Numbered from the stretch's first letter, positions 27,231-37,174 are shown. The stretch is DNA of 64,000 nt from JBJYIN01 sp046237015 (GCF_046237015.1 NZ_JBJYIN010000016.1:1-64000), one strand, 5' to 3'. Translations and numbers: made by a program. Notes: generated by a model not told the origin, from the letters alone.

Positions 27231-27425
27231 TTCAAATGTTCAATGTGTGATTATTTGTTTTTTGTTTTATCCGAGAGGAAAAGGTGACTGAAAGAGTGAT
27301 CTTTGTCACTTTTAGGGGTTTTAAGGCTATATTTTACCTTTTTGATACATATTTAGATCATGCTCACAATTTTCAAACAGAGAGATAGGCAAAAGATTAG
27401 GGCAAATATATCGTTCATATGTTCA
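27231..27425. promoter_or_regulatory. Control region of the erythrulose/apionate divergon: repeated motif and CRP-like site
   Basis: The 390-base AT-rich gap between the divergent RpiB-type gene and the transporter operon has a CRP-like dyad AGTGA-N6-TCACT (27295-27310). It also has two near-identical motifs, TTCAAATGTTCA (27231-27242) and TTCATATGTTCA (27414-27425), matching at 11 of 12 positions, one near each promoter. The SorC-type regulator encoded at the far end of the locus is the natural candidate to bind the repeats. Binding is inferred. Confidence 0.5.
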
Positions 27426-27466
27426 CAGTGTGTGTTAATGATCTAAATCTTTTAGAGGGCATAACA

Positions 27467-27622
27467 ATGTGTCAGACCTGTATGCAAACGATAAAAAAGA
27501 CAACAAATAACAAAGGTCACACCGGGCATCAAATGATGAAAGGGGATGGAATGCAGGAACAGCCTGGCGTAGAGGCAATGTCATGGAAGGGATTGACTAC
27601 TGGTAGTAAGGGGGCTGTATGA
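27467..27622 (+). CDS. Small Cys-containing protein coupled to the transporter gene
   Basis: This 51-residue ORF starts at ATG 27467 after TTAGAGGG (ribosome site) and begins MCQTCMQTIKK, with a CxxC pair. It is rich in Lys, Thr, Gly and Met, with no membrane segment. It ends with TGA inside the start of the MFS gene (ATGA, 27619-27622), so translation of the two is likely coupled. The start signal and overlap argue it is translated. It may be a leader peptide or a small metal-binding protein. I recognise no family. Confidence 0.55.
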   Translation: MCQTCMQTIKKTTNNKGHTGHQMMKGDGMQEQPGVEAMSWKGLTTGSKGAV

Positions 27623-29001
27623 GCAAAGTATCGGCTGCTGCAACGGCGGAACAATCTGCCACAAAACCGTCCACTACAACATCGTCTGCGGTAGAACGAT
27701 CGGCCATTCGCAAAATATCCTGGCGTTTGGTGCCTTTCGTCGGCCTGATGTTCTTTATTAACTTCCTTGATCGTACCGCTATTTCGTTCGCGGGGCCGAA
27801 TGGCATGAATACCGACCTCGCGCTAACCGTCGCGCAGTTCGGGCTCGCTTCCGGGATTTTCTTTATTGGTTATATTTTGCTGGAAGTGCCGAGCAATCTG
27901 GCTCTGCACCGCTTCGGCGCGCGTAAATGGCTGTCGCGTATTATGGTGTCGTGGGGCATCGTGTCGCTGTTGTTTACTTGGGTAAGCAGTATTGAGGGGC
28001 TGTATATTCTGCGCTTCCTGCTGGGGATTGCGGAGGCAGGGTTCTTCCCTGGCGCGATCTTATTCCTGAGTATGTGGGTGCCTGCCCGCTATCGCAGCAA
28101 AATACTATCGCTGTTCTATTTGGCTCAACCGCTGACGGTGGTGCTGGGTGCACCGCTGGCCGCCTGGCTGATTGAACAACACGGTTTGTTCGGTCTGTCC
28201 GGCTGGCGAGTCATGTTCCTCGGTGTGTCCGTTCCTGCCATTATCGTCGGTATCATTACCTGGTTCTATCTGGTGGATCGCCCAGCCGATGCCAAGTGGC
28301 TTAACGCCGATGAGAAGCGTTGGTTGGTCAATGAATTGGAAAGCGAACACGCTACCAAAAATCACAGCAAACACCCCAGCGTGATGACTGTGATGTTCAA
28401 CAAACGTGTCTGGGTGCTGTGTCTGATTTACTTCGGCTTTATTTATGGTCTTTATGCGCTGGCGTTTTTCCTGCCCACGATTATCGCAGGTTTCCAGCAG
28501 CAGTTCGGTACGACGTTCAATGTTATGGATAAAGGGCTGATCACCGCCATTCCTTACCTGCCTGCGGCCATCGTGATGTATTTCTGGTCCCGAGATGCGA
28601 CGCGCCGCGGCTGCCGCCCATGGCACATTGCCATCCCGGCTCTGACCGGAGCGATCAGCATTCCATTGGCGCTGTTTATGGAATCTCCTACGGCGACCAT
28701 TGCGGTGATCACCGTAACGGCCTGTTCCATCTTTGCCGCGTTACCTAACTTTTGGACATTACCGACCCAGTTCTTGACCGGGGCATCCGCGGCTGCGGCT
28801 ATCGCGCTCATTAATACCATCGGCAATGTTGCCGGATTCTCAGCTGGATACATCACCGGTGCGGTGCGGGGTGTAACGGGAACTTACGTACTCCCCATGA
28901 TGATTGTCGGCGGGCTAATGCTGCTTTCCGCCGTGTTGATTGTTCTGCTCAGCCGTTCGGACCGGTTATCGAAAGCCGCATCAGCAACACAGGAGCATTG
29001 A
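27619..29001 (+). CDS. MFS transporter, anion:cation symporter family (probable apionate uptake)
   Basis: This 460-residue permease with 12 predicted helices has a Ser/Thr-rich cytosolic N-terminus of about 30 residues before KISWRLVPFVGLMFFINFLDRTAISFAGPNGM. The conserved cytoplasmic loop HRFGARKWLSRI fits the phthalate/tartrate-type anion:cation symporters. It heads the operon with LerK-, LerI-, OiaC- and ApnO-like genes, so D-apionate or a related branched-chain acid is the likely substrate (inference). Its stop is one base before the kinase start, indicating tight operon packing. Confidence 0.85.
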   Translation: MSKVSAAATAEQSATKPSTTTSSAVERSAIRKISWRLVPFVGLMFFINFLDRTAISFAGPNGMNTDLALTVAQFGLASGIFFIGYILLEVPSNLALHRFGARKWLSRIMVSWGIVSLLFTWVSSIEGLYILRFLLGIAEAGFFPGAILFLSMWVPARYRSKILSLFYLAQPLTVVLGAPLAAWLIEQHGLFGLSGWRVMFLGVSVPAIIVGIITWFYLVDRPADAKWLNADEKRWLVNELESEHATKNHSKHPSVMTVMFNKRVWVLCLIYFGFIYGLYALAFFLPTIIAGFQQQFGTTFNVMDKGLITAIPYLPAAIVMYFWSRDATRRGCRPWHIAIPALTGAISIPLALFMESPTATIAVITVTACSIFAALPNFWTLPTQFLTGASAAAAIALINTIGNVAGFSAGYITGAVRGVTGTYVLPMMIVGGLMLLSAVLIVLLSRSDRLSKAASATQEH

Positions 29002-29002
29002 T

Positions 29003-30775
29003 ATGACGTATTTGTTCAACCAGCCTTCCGCTTTTGCCCGGGAACTGACTGAAGGCTTTGTGGCGGCTCATGCTGACAAAGTGCGTCAGGTGCCTGGCGG
29101 CGTGGTCAGAAGTACTCGCAGTCGTGAAGGTGGGGTCGCTGTTGTGGTCGGGGGTGGCTCCGGTCATTACCCGGCATTTGCTGGGCTGGTTGGTCAGGGG
29201 CTGGCGCACGGTGCGGCGATGGGAAACCTATTTGCCTCGCCGTCTGCCCAGCAGATCTGCTCTGTCGCCCGTGCGGCACACAATGGTGGTGGCGTGTTGT
29301 TAACATTCGGGAACTATGCGGGTGATGTGTTGCATTTCGGACAGGCCAAGGCGCGTCTGAATGCAGAGGGCATTCCGTGTGAGTTGCTGGCGGTTACCGA
29401 CGATATTTCCAGTGCGCCACTGAACGAATCGCAAAAACGTCGTGGCGTTGCGGGCGATCTGATGGTCTTCAAGGCCGCCTCTGCGGCGGCGGAAGCGGGT
29501 TACGATCTGGCTGCGGTCCTTGAGATTGCAGAACGTGCCAATCAGAGAACCCGTTCACTCGGTGTAGCCTTTTCTGGTTGTACGTTACCGGGCGCGGAAC
29601 ACCCGTTGTTCACAGTCCCCGAGGGGATGATGGCGGTGGGTATGGGGATTCACGGTGAGCCGGGCATCCGTGATGTACCTATTTCAACCGCCGATGAATT
29701 GGCCGAGCTTTTGGTCAGTTCATTGCTGGAAGAAGTGCCACAAGGGATTACGACGTTTTCCGGGCAGCGGATTAGCGTGGTGCTCAACGGCCTTGGCGGC
29801 GTGAAATACGAAGAGCTGTTTGTAGTTTATCGCCGGGTTTCGCAATTGCTGGTCGAGCAGGGGCTGACGGTGGTCGAGCCTGAAGTGGGAGAACTCGTAA
29901 CCAGCTTCGATATGGCCGGTCTGTCGCTCACGCTGTTCTGGCTGGATGAAGAACTGGAGCGTTTCTGGCGTGCACCTGCCGATGCGCCTGCATTTCGTAA
30001 AGGCAGTATGTCCCCCGCTGAACCTTTGGCTGAGCGGACATTCACCACAGAACTGGATGTGATCCCAACCGCGACGGCGGCATCGAAAGCGGCGGCACAC
30101 TGTGTTGCGGCAGCGCTGAATGCAGCGCGTGATGTTGTGCTGGCTAACGTCATAGAGTTGGGGCGTATCGATGCGATTGCCGGAGATGGCGATCACGGCA
30201 TTGGCATGGAGCGTGGGGTGATTGCCGCTGCGGAAAAAGCGGCGGAGATGCTGGAGCAACATGCCGGTGCTGGGACGCTATTGCAACGAGCGGCGGATGC
30301 CTGGGCCGATCGAGCCGGGGGAACGTCTGGCGCAATCTGGGGCGTTGCGTTGAATGCACTGGGAACCGTATTAGGTGATGAACAACGCCCCGATGGTCGC
30401 CGTGTGGCAGATGGTGTGCGTCAGGCCAAAGAGAGCGTGATGCATTTCGGCAAAGCGAAGCCGGGAGATAAAACGCTGGTGGATGCCCTGATCCCGTTTA
30501 GCCAGGCGCTTACACAGCGCGTAGAAGCAGGAATGAGCTTGCCTGAAGCCTGGCGACAGGCCGCGCAGTGCGCTCAGAAGGCGGCCGATGATACGGCGCA
30601 ACTGTTACCTAAAATTGGCCGCGCTCGCCCATTGGCAGAAAAAAGCCTGGGAACACCTGATGCAGGTGCGATATCGCTAGCCATGATCCTTGACGCAGTT
30701 TCGGCGGTGTTGAACAGCGAGACGACGTCGAGTGCTTCAAGTCAGACGGCCAAGCAAACGGAGAGTGGGCGATGA
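29003..30775 (+). CDS. lerK: Two-domain DhaK-DhaL kinase, L-erythrulose kinase-like (LerK)
   Basis: This 590-residue ATP-dependent kinase of the dihydroxyacetone kinase family has a DhaK domain (residues about 1-330: VVVGGGSGHYPAFAGLVG, GDLMVFKAASAAAEAG) and a C-terminal DhaL ATP domain (about 385-585: IDAIAGDGDHGIGMERGV, KTLVDALIPF). ATG 29003 follows AGGAG. In the described pathway LerK makes L-erythrulose 1-phosphate. The adjacent TIM-like and RpiB-type isomerases and the absence of glycerol genes support that over dihydroxyacetone. The substrate is assigned from context. It overlaps the next gene by ATGA. Confidence 0.85.
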   Translation: MTYLFNQPSAFARELTEGFVAAHADKVRQVPGGVVRSTRSREGGVAVVVGGGSGHYPAFAGLVGQGLAHGAAMGNLFASPSAQQICSVARAAHNGGGVLLTFGNYAGDVLHFGQAKARLNAEGIPCELLAVTDDISSAPLNESQKRRGVAGDLMVFKAASAAAEAGYDLAAVLEIAERANQRTRSLGVAFSGCTLPGAEHPLFTVPEGMMAVGMGIHGEPGIRDVPISTADELAELLVSSLLEEVPQGITTFSGQRISVVLNGLGGVKYEELFVVYRRVSQLLVEQGLTVVEPEVGELVTSFDMAGLSLTLFWLDEELERFWRAPADAPAFRKGSMSPAEPLAERTFTTELDVIPTATAASKAAAHCVAAALNAARDVVLANVIELGRIDAIAGDGDHGIGMERGVIAAAEKAAEMLEQHAGAGTLLQRAADAWADRAGGTSGAIWGVALNALGTVLGDEQRPDGRRVADGVRQAKESVMHFGKAKPGDKTLVDALIPFSQALTQRVEAGMSLPEAWRQAAQCAQKAADDTAQLLPKIGRARPLAEKSLGTPDAGAISLAMILDAVSAVLNSETTSSASSQTAKQTESGR

Positions 30776-31551
30776 GTTCTCGCAAATTAACGTTGGGTGT
30801 CAGCCTGAAAATGTATTTTGGCTACCAGCAGACGCTTGACTGGTGCCAACACATTCAGGCGATGGTGGCACAGCATCCATTGGCATCACTGCCTTCGGTG
30901 AGGCTATTTGTTCTGCCTGCTTTCCCAACGTTAGCGCCCGTTGTGCAACGGTTTGCCGAATCACCTGTTCATGTCGGTGCACAAGATCTGCATTGGGCGG
31001 ATAACGGTGCTTTCACCGGGGAAGTGAGCGGCACCATGCTGCACGAAATGGGGTGTCGCTATGTCGAAATTGGGCACGCCGAGCGCCGTCGCTATTTTGG
31101 TGAAACAGATGAACATTTCGCGCTGAAAACAGCGGCGGCCTGGCGCAATGGCCTAACCCCGGTGCTGTGCGTCGGCGAAGAGAAACGCGGTTCAGTACAA
31201 CAGGCGATCGACACCTGTCAGGCTCAACTGGCGGCGGCGTTGGATCTGGCCCAGAAGCAACAACTGACGGGTGAGCTGATTCTGGCCTACGAACCACAGT
31301 GGGCGATTGGCAGCACGGAACCCGCACCGACGGCTTACATTCGCGAGGTGTGTCAGGTGTTAAAACAGTATTTGCCAACACTGACGGGCGTGCACGATGG
31401 GCGGGTCATTTATGGTGGTAGCGCGGGGCCGGGATTGCTTAGCCAATTGGGTGACTCGGCGGATGGCCTGTTTCTGGGGCGCTTTGCCCACGATCCGGTG
31501 GCGTTTAACGCCATTATGGATGAAGCCTTCACGCTTGGTTCGCAGGCGTAA
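30772..31551 (+). CDS. lerI: Triosephosphate isomerase-like L-erythrulose 1-phosphate isomerase (LerI/EryH type)
   Basis: This 259-residue TIM-barrel enzyme keeps the TIM catalytic His (YVEIGHAERRRYFGE) and Glu (LILAYEPQWAIGS). The usual N-terminal Asn-x-Lys is changed to Ser-Leu-Lys (GVSLKMYFGY), as I recall for LerI/EryH rather than true TpiA. It would convert L-erythrulose 1-phosphate to D-erythrulose 4-phosphate. It overlaps lerK by four bases (ATGA) and precedes the decarboxylase-like gene. A general triosephosphate isomerase role is unlikely in this operon. Confidence 0.86.
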   Translation: MSSRKLTLGVSLKMYFGYQQTLDWCQHIQAMVAQHPLASLPSVRLFVLPAFPTLAPVVQRFAESPVHVGAQDLHWADNGAFTGEVSGTMLHEMGCRYVEIGHAERRRYFGETDEHFALKTAAAWRNGLTPVLCVGEEKRGSVQQAIDTCQAQLAAALDLAQKQQLTGELILAYEPQWAIGSTEPAPTAYIREVCQVLKQYLPTLTGVHDGRVIYGGSAGPGLLSQLGDSADGLFLGRFAHDPVAFNAIMDEAFTLGSQA

Positions 31552-31567
31552 GAGAGAGGAAATAAAT

Positions 31568-32404
31568 ATGGCAATCGGATTAAGTACTTATGCGTTCTTC
31601 TGGCGGGCTTCTGCTCGTGTGCCAAACCCACTGAGCGTGGAGGCGATGCTGGAGCAAACGGCAGAATCTGGCGCAGGTGTTTTCCAGATTTGTGATTACG
31701 CCGCTATCGAAACACTCTCGTCTGCCGAGCTGGAAAAATTACGACAACGTGCCGTCGATTTAGGCATCCAACTTGAGCTGGGGACGCGGGGATTAGATAC
31801 AGCGCATCTGACGCGCTACCTCACGATGGCTCGTGCGCTGGATGTTCGCTTTATCCGGACGATGTTCAACACGGTGACGCACAAGCCAACGCAAGATGAA
31901 GCGTTAGCCTTGTTGCGCGAGGTGTTGCCTGAGTTTGAACGGCATCACATTCAACTGGGGCTGGAAACCTACGAGCAGGTAAAAACACGTGACGTATTGG
32001 CTGTGGTTGACGCTATCGACAGCCCTTCATTGGGAATTTGCCTCGATCCTGGCAACTGTGTGGCTGCGTTGGAGTATCCGCGAGAGGTGATCGAATTGAC
32101 GGCTCCACGTGTAGTTAACCTGCATATTAAAGATTTTGCCTTTGCTCGCCAGGAGGGGTGGGTGGGCTTTACTTATTCCGGCTGTCTGCTGGGCACCGGA
32201 CAGTTGGATTACGACTTGCTTCACCAGAGCGTCCGTCCGAACGAACGAAACATTAACCAGATCGTCGAGCATTGGCTGCCGTGGCAGGCCAACGCGGAAG
32301 AAACTTGCCGTCTGGAAGAGAGCTGGACACGGCATAGTTTGAACTATCTGTATGCACGAAATCCGTCTGCCGGTCGCCTATCACCGACAACACATTCTCT
32401 TTAA
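31568..32404 (+). CDS. oiaC: Xylose isomerase-like TIM barrel, 3-oxo-isoapionate decarboxylase-like (OiaC)
   Basis: This 278-residue protein has the sugar phosphate isomerase/epimerase fold. Likely metal ligands are the Glu in LGLETYEQ, the Asp in GICLDPGN and the His/Asp in NLHIKDF. The start at 31568 follows AGAGAGG; the frame upstream overlaps lerI. In the published D-apionate pathway, OiaC decarboxylates 3-oxo-isoapionate to L-erythrulose, which LerK then phosphorylates; the gene order here matches. Fold alone would not define the function; the neighbours do. Confidence 0.75.
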   Translation: MAIGLSTYAFFWRASARVPNPLSVEAMLEQTAESGAGVFQICDYAAIETLSSAELEKLRQRAVDLGIQLELGTRGLDTAHLTRYLTMARALDVRFIRTMFNTVTHKPTQDEALALLREVLPEFERHHIQLGLETYEQVKTRDVLAVVDAIDSPSLGICLDPGNCVAALEYPREVIELTAPRVVNLHIKDFAFARQEGWVGFTYSGCLLGTGQLDYDLLHQSVRPNERNINQIVEHWLPWQANAEETCRLEESWTRHSLNYLYARNPSAGRLSPTTHSL

Positions 32405-32441
32405 TCCGTTTTTATTATGGCAAATCCGAGGAGTAACAATC

Positions 32442-33305
32442 ATGGCTGCTGAATTGAAAACCATTACTGTACTGGGCGCTGGCGGCAAAATGGGCATGCG
32501 CATCTCTGCCAATTTTCAGAAAAGCGATTACCAGGTGTTTTACTGCGAGAACTCGCCACGTGCGCAGGAGCAAGTGGTTGCCGCAGGCAGGGAGCTGTCT
32601 GTTGCTGAACAGGTTATTCCTGAAAGCGACGTGGTAATTTTGGCTGTGCCAGATATTGCGCTAAAAGTGGTCTCAGAACTTGTCGTTCCACAAATGAAAA
32701 GCAACGCGGTTCTGCTGACGCTGGACCCCGCGGCGGCCTATGCCAATCTTATCGCCAAACGTGACGATATCGATTATGCCGTTGCACACCCTTGCCATCC
32801 TTCCGTATTCCTGGATCGTTTTACGCCGGAAGAGCATGCCGATGCGTTTGGCGGCGTAGCGGCACCACAACACGTTGCCGCATCTTATGAGACGGGGAGC
32901 GATGAGCAGAGAGCGGCATTGGCGGGGGTCGTTAAAGTGATGTATGGCCCGGTGATTGACGTGCATTGGGTGACGGTAAAACAATTGGCCTATCTGGAAC
33001 CGACGCTGGTTGAAACAGTGGCCTGTATGGTTGGCACCTTGATGAAAGAAGCATTGGATGAAACCATCAACACGATTGGCGTGCCGGAAGCCGCAGCGAA
33101 AGCCATGCTTTATGGTCACATTCAGATCGCGTTGGCTGTGGCTTTCCGCAGTACGAATCCGTTCTCGGATGCATGTATGATCGCCATTGATTACGGCAAA
33201 GAGAACATCATCAAACCGGACTGGAAGAAGATTTTTGATGAGAAAGAACTCGATCTGGTGATTGCACGGATGCTGAAAATTGATTCAATAAAACGCGATA
33301 ATTAA
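32442..33305 (+). CDS. apnO: NAD-dependent oxidoisomerase, D-apionate oxidoisomerase-like (ApnO)
   Basis: This 287-residue dehydrogenase has an N-terminal Rossmann motif VLGAGGKMGMRI (residues about 9-20), a central HPCHPSVFLDRF segment and an all-helical C-terminal dimer domain, like phosphogluconate dehydrogenase C-terminal family members. ApnO oxidises and rearranges D-apionate to 3-oxo-isoapionate. The start at 32442 follows GAGGAG. As the last gene of the catabolic operon it supplies the OiaC substrate. No apionolactonase gene is seen, so the cell would take up apionate itself or carry that gene elsewhere. Confidence 0.75.
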   Translation: MAAELKTITVLGAGGKMGMRISANFQKSDYQVFYCENSPRAQEQVVAAGRELSVAEQVIPESDVVILAVPDIALKVVSELVVPQMKSNAVLLTLDPAAAYANLIAKRDDIDYAVAHPCHPSVFLDRFTPEEHADAFGGVAAPQHVAASYETGSDEQRAALAGVVKVMYGPVIDVHWVTVKQLAYLEPTLVETVACMVGTLMKEALDETINTIGVPEAAAKAMLYGHIQIALAVAFRSTNPFSDACMIAIDYGKENIIKPDWKKIFDEKELDLVIARMLKIDSIKRDN

Positions 33306-33627
33306 AGATCGATTAGACTGTAAGCATTGGGTTAGCAATACTTACCGTTGACCTGCCAGTTGCTGGGGAATGCTGTGACGGCGACTAACACTGCTGTCCG
33401 GATTTTCCCCAGAAGCCTAACCTATTAAGTGAATCACCGAGGTGATGACTTATTTTTTTCGTATGAATGCCGATATCAAGGATATGAGTATCGGGGTTGA
33501 GCGTCTTTCTCTGGCATGTGACAATTCACTATACGAGCATTTTCATCTCATCTGTATGCACAGGCCATTTTCGTCTGTATCAGCAGCATAATGACTGCAT
33601 AACCTTGCGTAAGGAACTTATTACCGG
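33306..33627 (+). other. Gap between apnO and the SorC gene
   Basis: A 322-base gap. CTGGGGAA (33363-33370) and TTCCCCAG (33405-33412) form a long-range inverted repeat after apnO that could end or protect the message. The last 150 bases should hold the SorC promoter; no clear -10/-35 or operator stands out. Confidence 0.4.
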
Positions 33628-34590
33628 ATGGAAAAGCAACCAGGATCTCAGGAGAGTGAACTTCTGACGGAAATTGCCGTAGCCTATTATCAGGATGAAA
33701 TCACTCAGGAAGAGATCGCAAAGAAGTTTGGTATTTCACGTATTAAGGTTGGTCGTTTGCTCAAGCGGGCAAAGGAAGAAGGGATTGTTGAAATAACCGT
33801 GCGTTATCACCCGGTATTCAGTACCCGACTTGAGCAACAAATGCTTGAGCGTTTTCCAATAAAACGTGCGTTGATTGCTCTGGATTATCAAGATGAAGAG
33901 GAACAACGACGCCAGGTCGCCGCACTGGTTTCCAATCACCTGGCTCTGACACTGAAAGACGATACCGTAGTAGCCGTTGGTCAGGGGCGCAATGTGGCGG
34001 CGGTGGCCGATCACGTCAGTAATGTTACTGAGCGTAACTGTCGCTTCATTTGCGGTATTGGCGGAACGCATCGCCCTGGTGATGCGATTAATGCCGATCA
34101 TATTAGCCGTCGACTGGCGAAAAAATTTGGCGGCAGTAGTGAAACGCTTTATTCCCCAGCTTATGTCGAAAACCGTGCGTTAAAAGACGCATTTATGCAA
34201 AATGGCACAATTAAAGAAACGCTGGATCGGGCCAGAAAAGCCGATATTGCGTTAGTAGGCATTGGTGATATGAACGAAAACAGCTATATGGTGAAGCTGG
34301 GTTGGTTCACACCGCATGAGATTATTGATGCGAGTCTTAACCAAGGCGTGATTGGTGATATTGCGGGTTATGATTTTTTTAATGCGCAGGGCCAGCATGT
34401 TGATACCGTCATGAACGATAGAGTGATTGGCGTCAGCATTGAGGAGTTGCACAAAATCCCTTGCGTTATTGCCATCGCGTCTGAAAACACCAAAGCATTG
34501 GCGATTCTCGGGGCATTACGCACCGGGGCAATTGATATCATTGCGACCAGTGCAGGCAATATCCGTACTATTCTGAACATGACGCAATAG
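33628..34590 (+). CDS. SorC-family transcriptional regulator
   Basis: This 320-residue regulator has an N-terminal helix-turn-helix (EITQEEIAKKFGISRIKVGRLLKRAKEEGIVEI, residues about 19-51) and a SorC sugar-phosphate-binding domain with GVGQGRNVAAVADH-like and CGIGGTHRPGD segments. Members sense phosphorylated sugars and bind DNA as tetramers. It follows the apionate/erythrulose operon on the same strand and most likely controls it, perhaps in response to an erythrulose phosphate (inference). Confidence 0.92.
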   Translation: MEKQPGSQESELLTEIAVAYYQDEITQEEIAKKFGISRIKVGRLLKRAKEEGIVEITVRYHPVFSTRLEQQMLERFPIKRALIALDYQDEEEQRRQVAALVSNHLALTLKDDTVVAVGQGRNVAAVADHVSNVTERNCRFICGIGGTHRPGDAINADHISRRLAKKFGGSSETLYSPAYVENRALKDAFMQNGTIKETLDRARKADIALVGIGDMNENSYMVKLGWFTPHEIIDASLNQGVIGDIAGYDFFNAQGQHVDTVMNDRVIGVSIEELHKIPCVIAIASENTKALAILGALRTGAIDIIATSAGNIRTILNMTQ

Positions 34591-34894
34591 TCTCTCTATA
34601 TAATGTGTGGTGCTGCTTGCACCACGCGACTTCTGTAACAAGCCGCGATCCTCGACCGTTCTATCTGAATGGTTTGTACTGTTGAGCATGCCATTTCTCG
34701 TTTTGTCACCTCGCGATGACCGTTTGTTGTTGTGCTACCAGATGAACAAAAAATCACCCAATAAAATAACTATATTAATCTGCATTCACGTCCAGTTTTT
34801 GCCATCCTTCATAGTTTAACAATTTGCAAACACTATACTGGGTACTCTTGACCCTAGATGCATGACACAACAAAAACCGATAAAGGATTAAAAA
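34591..34894 (+). promoter_or_regulatory. maeB upstream region
   Basis: A 304-base gap. A TATACT -10-like hexamer is at 34834-34839 without a strong -35, and AAAGGATTAA precedes the start codon. I see no other structure or operator that I can support. Confidence 0.4.
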
Positions 34895-37174
34895 ATGGAT
34901 GAACAACTAAAGCAAAGCGCGCTTGATTTTCACCAGTATCCGGTTCCGGGGAAAATTCAGGTTTCGCCAACCAAGCCACTGGCTACGCAGCGCGATCTGG
35001 CGTTAGCTTATTCTCCCGGTGTGGCAGCCCCCTGTCTGGAGATTGCTGAAGATCCGTTGGCGGCTTACAAATATACCGCTCGTGGCAATCTGGTTGCGGT
35101 CATATCCAACGGAACCGCCGTTCTTGGCCTTGGTAATATCGGTGCGTTAGCCGGTAAACCTGTGATGGAAGGCAAAGGTGTTCTGTTTAAAAAATTCTCG
35201 GGTATTGATGTATTCGATATTGAGGTCGATGAGCTGGATCCTGACAAACTGATCGATGTCATTGCAGCGCTTGAGCCAACGTTTGGCGGTATCAATCTGG
35301 AAGATATCAAAGCGCCGGAGTGTTTCTACATCGAGAGAAAACTCCGTGAACGCATGAAGATTCCTGTGTTCCATGACGATCAGCACGGTACGGCGATCAT
35401 CTGTACTGCCGCCGTTTTGAACGGCCTGCGCGTGGTGGAGAAGAATATTTCCGATGTGCGTCTGGTGGTTTCCGGCGCGGGCGCGGCATCGATAGCCTGC
35501 CTTAATCTGCTGGTGGCATTGGGCATGCAAAAGCACAATATCGTGGTCTGTGACTCTCGCGGCGTGATTTATCAAGGACGTGACGAGAACATGGAGGAAA
35601 ATAAAGCGGCGTATGCGATTGAGGATAATGGTGCTCGCAAGCTCGCTGATGCGATTCCTAATGCGGATATTTTCCTCGGGTGCTCTGGCCCTGGCGTATT
35701 AACACCGGAGATGGTGAAAACCATGGCACCGCATCCGTTGATTTTGGCGCTGGCTAACCCGGAACCTGAAATTCTGCCCCCGCTGGCAAAAGCCGTTCGT
35801 CCAGATGCCATTATTTGCACGGGGCGTTCTGACTATCCGAATCAGGTGAATAACGTGTTGTGCTTCCCATTCATCTTCCGTGGGGCGCTGGATGTTGGGG
35901 CGACGACGATCAACGAAGAGATGAAGCTGGCTTGCGTACACGCGATTGCCGATCTGGCGTTGGCGGAACAAAGCGAAGTCGTGGCGTCTGCCTATGGCGA
36001 TCAGGATCTGTCATTTGGGCCTGAATACCTGATTCCAAAACCGTTCGATCCGCGGTTGATCATCAAAATCGCCCCGGCCGTGGCGAAAGCGGCGATGGAT
36101 TCCGGTGTGGCGACACGTCCAATTGAAGATTTCGATGCGTATATCGAAAAACTAGCGCAGTTCGTTTACAAGACGAACCTGTTTATGAAACCGGTATTCG
36201 CGCAGGCGCGTCAGCAGCCGCGTCGGGTCGTGTTGGCGGAAGGCGAAGATCCGCGCGTGTTGCATGCCACGCAGGAACTGGTCACGCTGGGATTAGCGTT
36301 TCCGATCCTGATTGGTCGCCCAAGTGTTATTGAAAAACGTCTGCATAAATTGGGGTTGCAACTGACCATCGGTAAAGATTTTGAGGTGGTTAACAACGAA
36401 TCTGATCCGCGCTTCAAAGAATACTGGAGTGAGTATTTCGAGATCATGAAACGTCGCGGTGTGTCGCAGGAGAAAGCACAGCGTGCGGTGATCGGTAACC
36501 CAACGTTGATCGGTTCTATCATGGTTCACCGTGGTGAAGCCGATGCCCTGATTTGCGGGACGATAGGGACGTATGAAGAACACTTTGATGTGGTGGAGAA
36601 GGTGTTTGGCTATCGTGACGGCGTCCATGTTGCTGGTGCAATGAACGCATTGATGTTGCCGAGCGGCAACACGTTTATTGCAGACACCTACGTCAATGCC
36701 GATCCAACGCCGGAACAACTGGCCGAAATCACGTTGATGGCGGCAGAAAGCGTGCGTCGTTTCGGTATTGAACCGAAAGTTGCACTGCTGTCGCATTCCA
36801 GCTTCGGTACTTCAGATTCTCCGACCGCGCGGAAAATGCGGGAGACACTGGCGCTGGTCAACAAGCTGGCACCAGAACTGGAAATAGATGGCGAGATGCA
36901 TGGTGATGCCGCGCTGGTGGAAGCCATTCGTCGCGAACAAATGCCAGATAGCCCGCTGAAAGGCTCGGCTAATATCCTGATTATGCCGAATATGGAGTCT
37001 GCTCGTATCAGCTATAACCTGCTGAGAGTCTCTTCTTCAGAAGGCGTGACGGTGGGGCCGGTTCTGATGGGGATCTCGAAACCCGTACACATCCTGACGC
37101 CGATCGCTTCTGTTCGTCGAATCGTCAACATGGTGGCGTTGGCGGTTGTGGAAGCACAGACCCAGCCGCTCTGA
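34895..37174 (+). CDS. maeB: NADP-dependent malic enzyme MaeB
   Basis: This 759-residue enzyme decarboxylates malate to pyruvate with NADP reduction. The N-terminal half (about 1-425) is the malic enzyme domain: [23 protein letters not shown] with metal-binding Asp residues, and a Rossmann [16 protein letters not shown]. The C-terminal half (about 430-759) is a phosphotransacetylase-like domain ([37 protein letters not shown]), which in the E. coli enzyme binds regulators such as acetyl-CoA. The length equals the E. coli protein. Monocistronic, ended by a shared terminator. Confidence 0.98.
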   Translation: MDEQLKQSALDFHQYPVPGKIQVSPTKPLATQRDLALAYSPGVAAPCLEIAEDPLAAYKYTARGNLVAVISNGTAVLGLGNIGALAGKPVMEGKGVLFKKFSGIDVFDIEVDELDPDKLIDVIAALEPTFGGINLEDIKAPECFYIERKLRERMKIPVFHDDQHGTAIICTAAVLNGLRVVEKNISDVRLVVSGAGAASIACLNLLVALGMQKHNIVVCDSRGVIYQGRDENMEENKAAYAIEDNGARKLADAIPNADIFLGCSGPGVLTPEMVKTMAPHPLILALANPEPEILPPLAKAVRPDAIICTGRSDYPNQVNNVLCFPFIFRGALDVGATTINEEMKLACVHAIADLALAEQSEVVASAYGDQDLSFGPEYLIPKPFDPRLIIKIAPAVAKAAMDSGVATRPIEDFDAYIEKLAQFVYKTNLFMKPVFAQARQQPRRVVLAEGEDPRVLHATQELVTLGLAFPILIGRPSVIEKRLHKLGLQLTIGKDFEVVNNESDPRFKEYWSEYFEIMKRRGVSQEKAQRAVIGNPTLIGSIMVHRGEADALICGTIGTYEEHFDVVEKVFGYRDGVHVAGAMNALMLPSGNTFIADTYVNADPTPEQLAEITLMAAESVRRFGIEPKVALLSHSSFGTSDSPTARKMRETLALVNKLAPELEIDGEMHGDAALVEAIRREQMPDSPLKGSANILIMPNMESARISYNLLRVSSSEGVTVGPVLMGISKPVHILTPIASVRRIVNMVALAVVEAQTQPL

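Noticed and set aside
30772..31551. A second housekeeping triosephosphate isomerase (tpiA)
   Set aside because: The N-terminal Asn-x-Lys motif is altered and the gene lies inside the erythrulose operon, so LerI is the better call.
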